The notes under the pieces: model-generated
The model's database searches: none
What the model saw: the letters and a program-made list of their open reading frames with translations, nothing else
What the model was told of the DNA's origin: nothing
Shown: in pieces, positions 7,180 to 8,303 of the stretch
Numbering within the stretch: the stretch's first letter is position 1
Layout of the letters: the number at the start of each line of letters is the position of its first letter
From: Bacteroidia bacterium
GTDB taxonomy: Bacteria; Bacteroidota; Bacteroidia; Bacteroidales; Prolixibacteraceae
Length of the DNA: 8,303 nucleotides
NCBI GenBank assembly: GCA_025358395.1
Contig: JANYJT010000013.1
Coordinates: forward strand, 1 to 8,303
Direction: 5' to 3'
Program-made: the position numbers and the translations under genes

Positions 7180-7278
7180 TTACTGCAACAACCATATTTT
7201 AGAGAATTCATCGTCGACAGCAGGAACTAAGGTAGCTACACCTTTGTCATATGCATCTTTGTTCTGACCTACAGCTGG
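7180..7278 (-). pseudogene. Orphan 3' gene end of unknown identity
   Basis: In one minus-strand frame the sequence from about 7278 reads AVGQNKDAYDKGVATLVPAV and then DDEFSKIWLLQ before a TAA stop, directly followed by the strong terminator at 7127-7163. This has the look of a genuine C-terminus with its natural terminator. Upstream of about 7278 the same frame loses protein-like character, and the only start is a TTG at 7419. The SusC-like match upstream is in a different frame. I do not recognise the family. The simplest reading is the surviving tail of a deleted gene, possibly joined to the SusC piece by a deletion. A short expressed hypothetical protein of 79 residues from the TTG is possible but less likely. 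Confidence 0.4.
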
Positions 7279-7408
7279 TTGATACAGAAGGGTAAAAATA
7301 GTTGATCTTTTCCTCTGCAAGATTGCATTTCCAGTCATTCCGACCTGTAACGACGGTAAGCAACTGTTTGTTCCAGGCAATATCCGCGGTAGCATAAGCA
7401 CTGTACTG
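7274..7408 (-). pseudogene. Remnant of a SusC/RagA-family TonB-dependent transporter
   Basis: One minus-strand frame from 7408 to about 7274 reads YSATYAT-like barrel sequence: SAYATADIAWNKQLL, then TVVTGRNDW (GRNDW at about 7345-7331) and NYFYPSVSTS. The combination of TGRNDW followed some 15 residues later by FYPSVS is characteristic of the barrel of SusC-type outer-membrane transporters, which import glycans with SusD partners in Bacteroidota. Only about 45 codons of a protein normally near 1000 residues remain. A TAA at 7411-7409 precedes it in frame with no start, and after the PSVSTS the match stops and the frame ends at 7249-7247. It is therefore a gene fragment that cannot make a transporter. 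It lies between the oxidoreductase stop and the terminator, pointing to past deletion of a glycan-uptake gene. Confidence 0.55.
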
Positions 7409-7424
7409 TTAACCGACAAAAATC

Positions 7425-8303
7425 TCAGTATAAAATACCCGTTTTATGCCGGATAAGATCGAGTAAGTCCATCAATTCCAACGAGTCCTGGTGACTCATG
7501 ATGGTACTCTGCAACACTTTTCTTTCCAAACAATTCATCGCTTCGATGGCTTCCAATTTTAATCCGCAGTCAGATTCAGCCCAGTTAATAACTTTTGCCG
7601 GTTCTCCGGGAAAGAGTATTTCGAGCGATTGATTCAAGGAACTGGTTCTTCGTAAACGCAGCATTCCTCTTTCACAAAGAATATCTGTCCCAACACCTGC
7701 CACTGATAGAAATGATGCGAAAATCGATGCACTTCTCCCTCCGGAATATTGAAGTGCTACAGAGACTGATTGGTCAATATTCTGGGATGTCAGATCTGCA
7801 AATGCCTCTACTTTTATGGGCTTCCCCATAAACCACAAAGAATCAAAGAGTGGATACAATCCAATATCCAACAATGCACCTCCACCTAATTTTGGATTTA
7901 GAAGTCGTCCGTTAGGGTCATAAGGCGACTTGTTGAAACCGAACCAGCCGTGAAGGTGTTTGATTTCACCGAGTATCCCGGAATCAATTATTCTGCGTGC
8001 TTCCTGATAAGATGGTTGGTGGGGTGTCATAAAAGCCTCCATCAGGAAAATTTGCTCCTGACGCGAATCTGCAATCATTTCAGAAACTTGGGAAGCATTA
8101 AGCGCAAAGGCCTTTTCGCACAACACAGCTTTTTTATGCCTGAGGCAAAGTTTAGCATGAGCGGCATGAAAAGCATGGGGAGAGGCTATGTAAATAATGT
8201 CGATATCAGGATCTGACACCAGCTCTTCATAGGATCCGTAGGCTCTCTCAATTTGATGGAAAGCGGCAAAATCCCTTGCTCGCATTAAATCTCTTGATCC
8301 AAC
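7425..8303 (-). CDS. Gfo/Idh/MocA-family NAD(P)-dependent oxidoreductase, N-terminus cut by the right edge
   Basis: The frame is open to the window edge, and the six codons before the first visible ATG (8285) read VGSRDL, which continues the Rossmann fold. The internal Met is thus not the true start, and about 30 residues with the GxGxxG motif are missing. Visible landmarks, numbered from that Met, are YGSYEELVSDPDIDIIYIAS (16-35), the cofactor-side CEKAFALN (56-63) and GGGALLDIGLYPLFDSL (134-150). Asp140 and Tyr144 in the last motif fit catalytic positions in the dimeric dihydrodiol dehydrogenase-like branch. The family oxidises or reduces sugars and related alcohols, but the substrate is unknown. 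The usual Pro of the EKP motif is Ala59 here. The C-terminus ends naturally in RHKTGILY. Fragmentary genes and then a terminator follow on the same strand. Confidence 0.9.
   Translation of the reverse strand, partial: VGSRDLMRARDFAAFHQIERAYGSYEELVSDPDIDIIYIASPHAFHAAHAKLCLRHKKAVLCEKAFALNASQVSEMIADSRQEQIFLMEAFMTPHQPSYQEARRIIDSGILGEIKHLHGWFGFNKSPYDPNGRLLNPKLGGGALLDIGLYPLFDSLWFMGKPIKVEAFADLTSQNIDQSVSVALQYSGGRSASIFASFLSVAGVGTDILCERGMLRLRRTSSLNQSLEILFPGEPAKVINWAESDCGLKLEAIEAMNCLERKVLQSTIMSHQDSLELMDLLDLIRHKTGILY

Noticed and set aside
7595..8216. Two plus-strand frames opposite the oxidoreductase
   Set aside because: They are antisense shadows of the Gfo/Idh/MocA gene with no supporting motifs.

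Overview
The window looks like chromosomal DNA of a Bacteroidota bacterium. The supporting signs are an AT-rich composition, start codons without clear Shine-Dalgarno sequences, a TAnnTTTG-type promoter element, a DUF5916 outer-membrane protein and a scrap of a SusC/RagA-type TonB-dependent transporter. Genus or family cannot be read from the sequence. No phage, insertion sequence, CRISPR array, tRNA or rRNA is visible.

Layout, left to right. (1) 2-340, minus: the first 113 codons of a multi-spanning membrane protein that runs off the left edge, resembling the N-terminal membrane sensor region of Bacteroidota signalling proteins. (2) 460-1554, minus: a NagX/DUF5009-type membrane acetyltransferase. 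(3) 1555-1721: a divergent promoter region with a perfect 10-bp inverted repeat and a third copy of the same 10-mer. (4) 1722-4325, plus: a full-length four-domain GH20 beta-N-acetylhexosaminidase. (5) 4320-4410: a convergent junction made of heptamer repeats that fold into a 26-bp hairpin touching both stop codons. (6) 4410-6554, minus: a CBM9-like/DUF5916 outer-membrane protein. (7) 6695-7102, minus: an ArfB-type ribosome rescue factor. (8) 7127-7163: a strong intrinsic terminator. (9) 7180-7408: gene debris, part of which is recognisably SusC-like. (10) 7425-8303, minus: a Gfo/Idh/MocA oxidoreductase cut by the right edge.

The coherent functional unit is the divergent pair. The hexosaminidase would release N-acetylhexosamine from glycans outside the cytoplasm, and the NagX-like protein belongs to a family that acetylates amino sugars across the membrane. 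The repeated 10-mer between them is a plausible shared operator. The DUF5916 protein, convergent to the hexosaminidase, shares the envelope location but has no known function. The ArfB gene is housekeeping. The oxidoreductase and the SusC scrap are compatible with a nearby carbohydrate-use locus that has partly decayed. I found no clearly new biological system. The most informative non-coding signals are the candidate operator at 1597-1668, the heptamer hairpin at 4320-4410 and the fossil SusC piece at 7274-7408.
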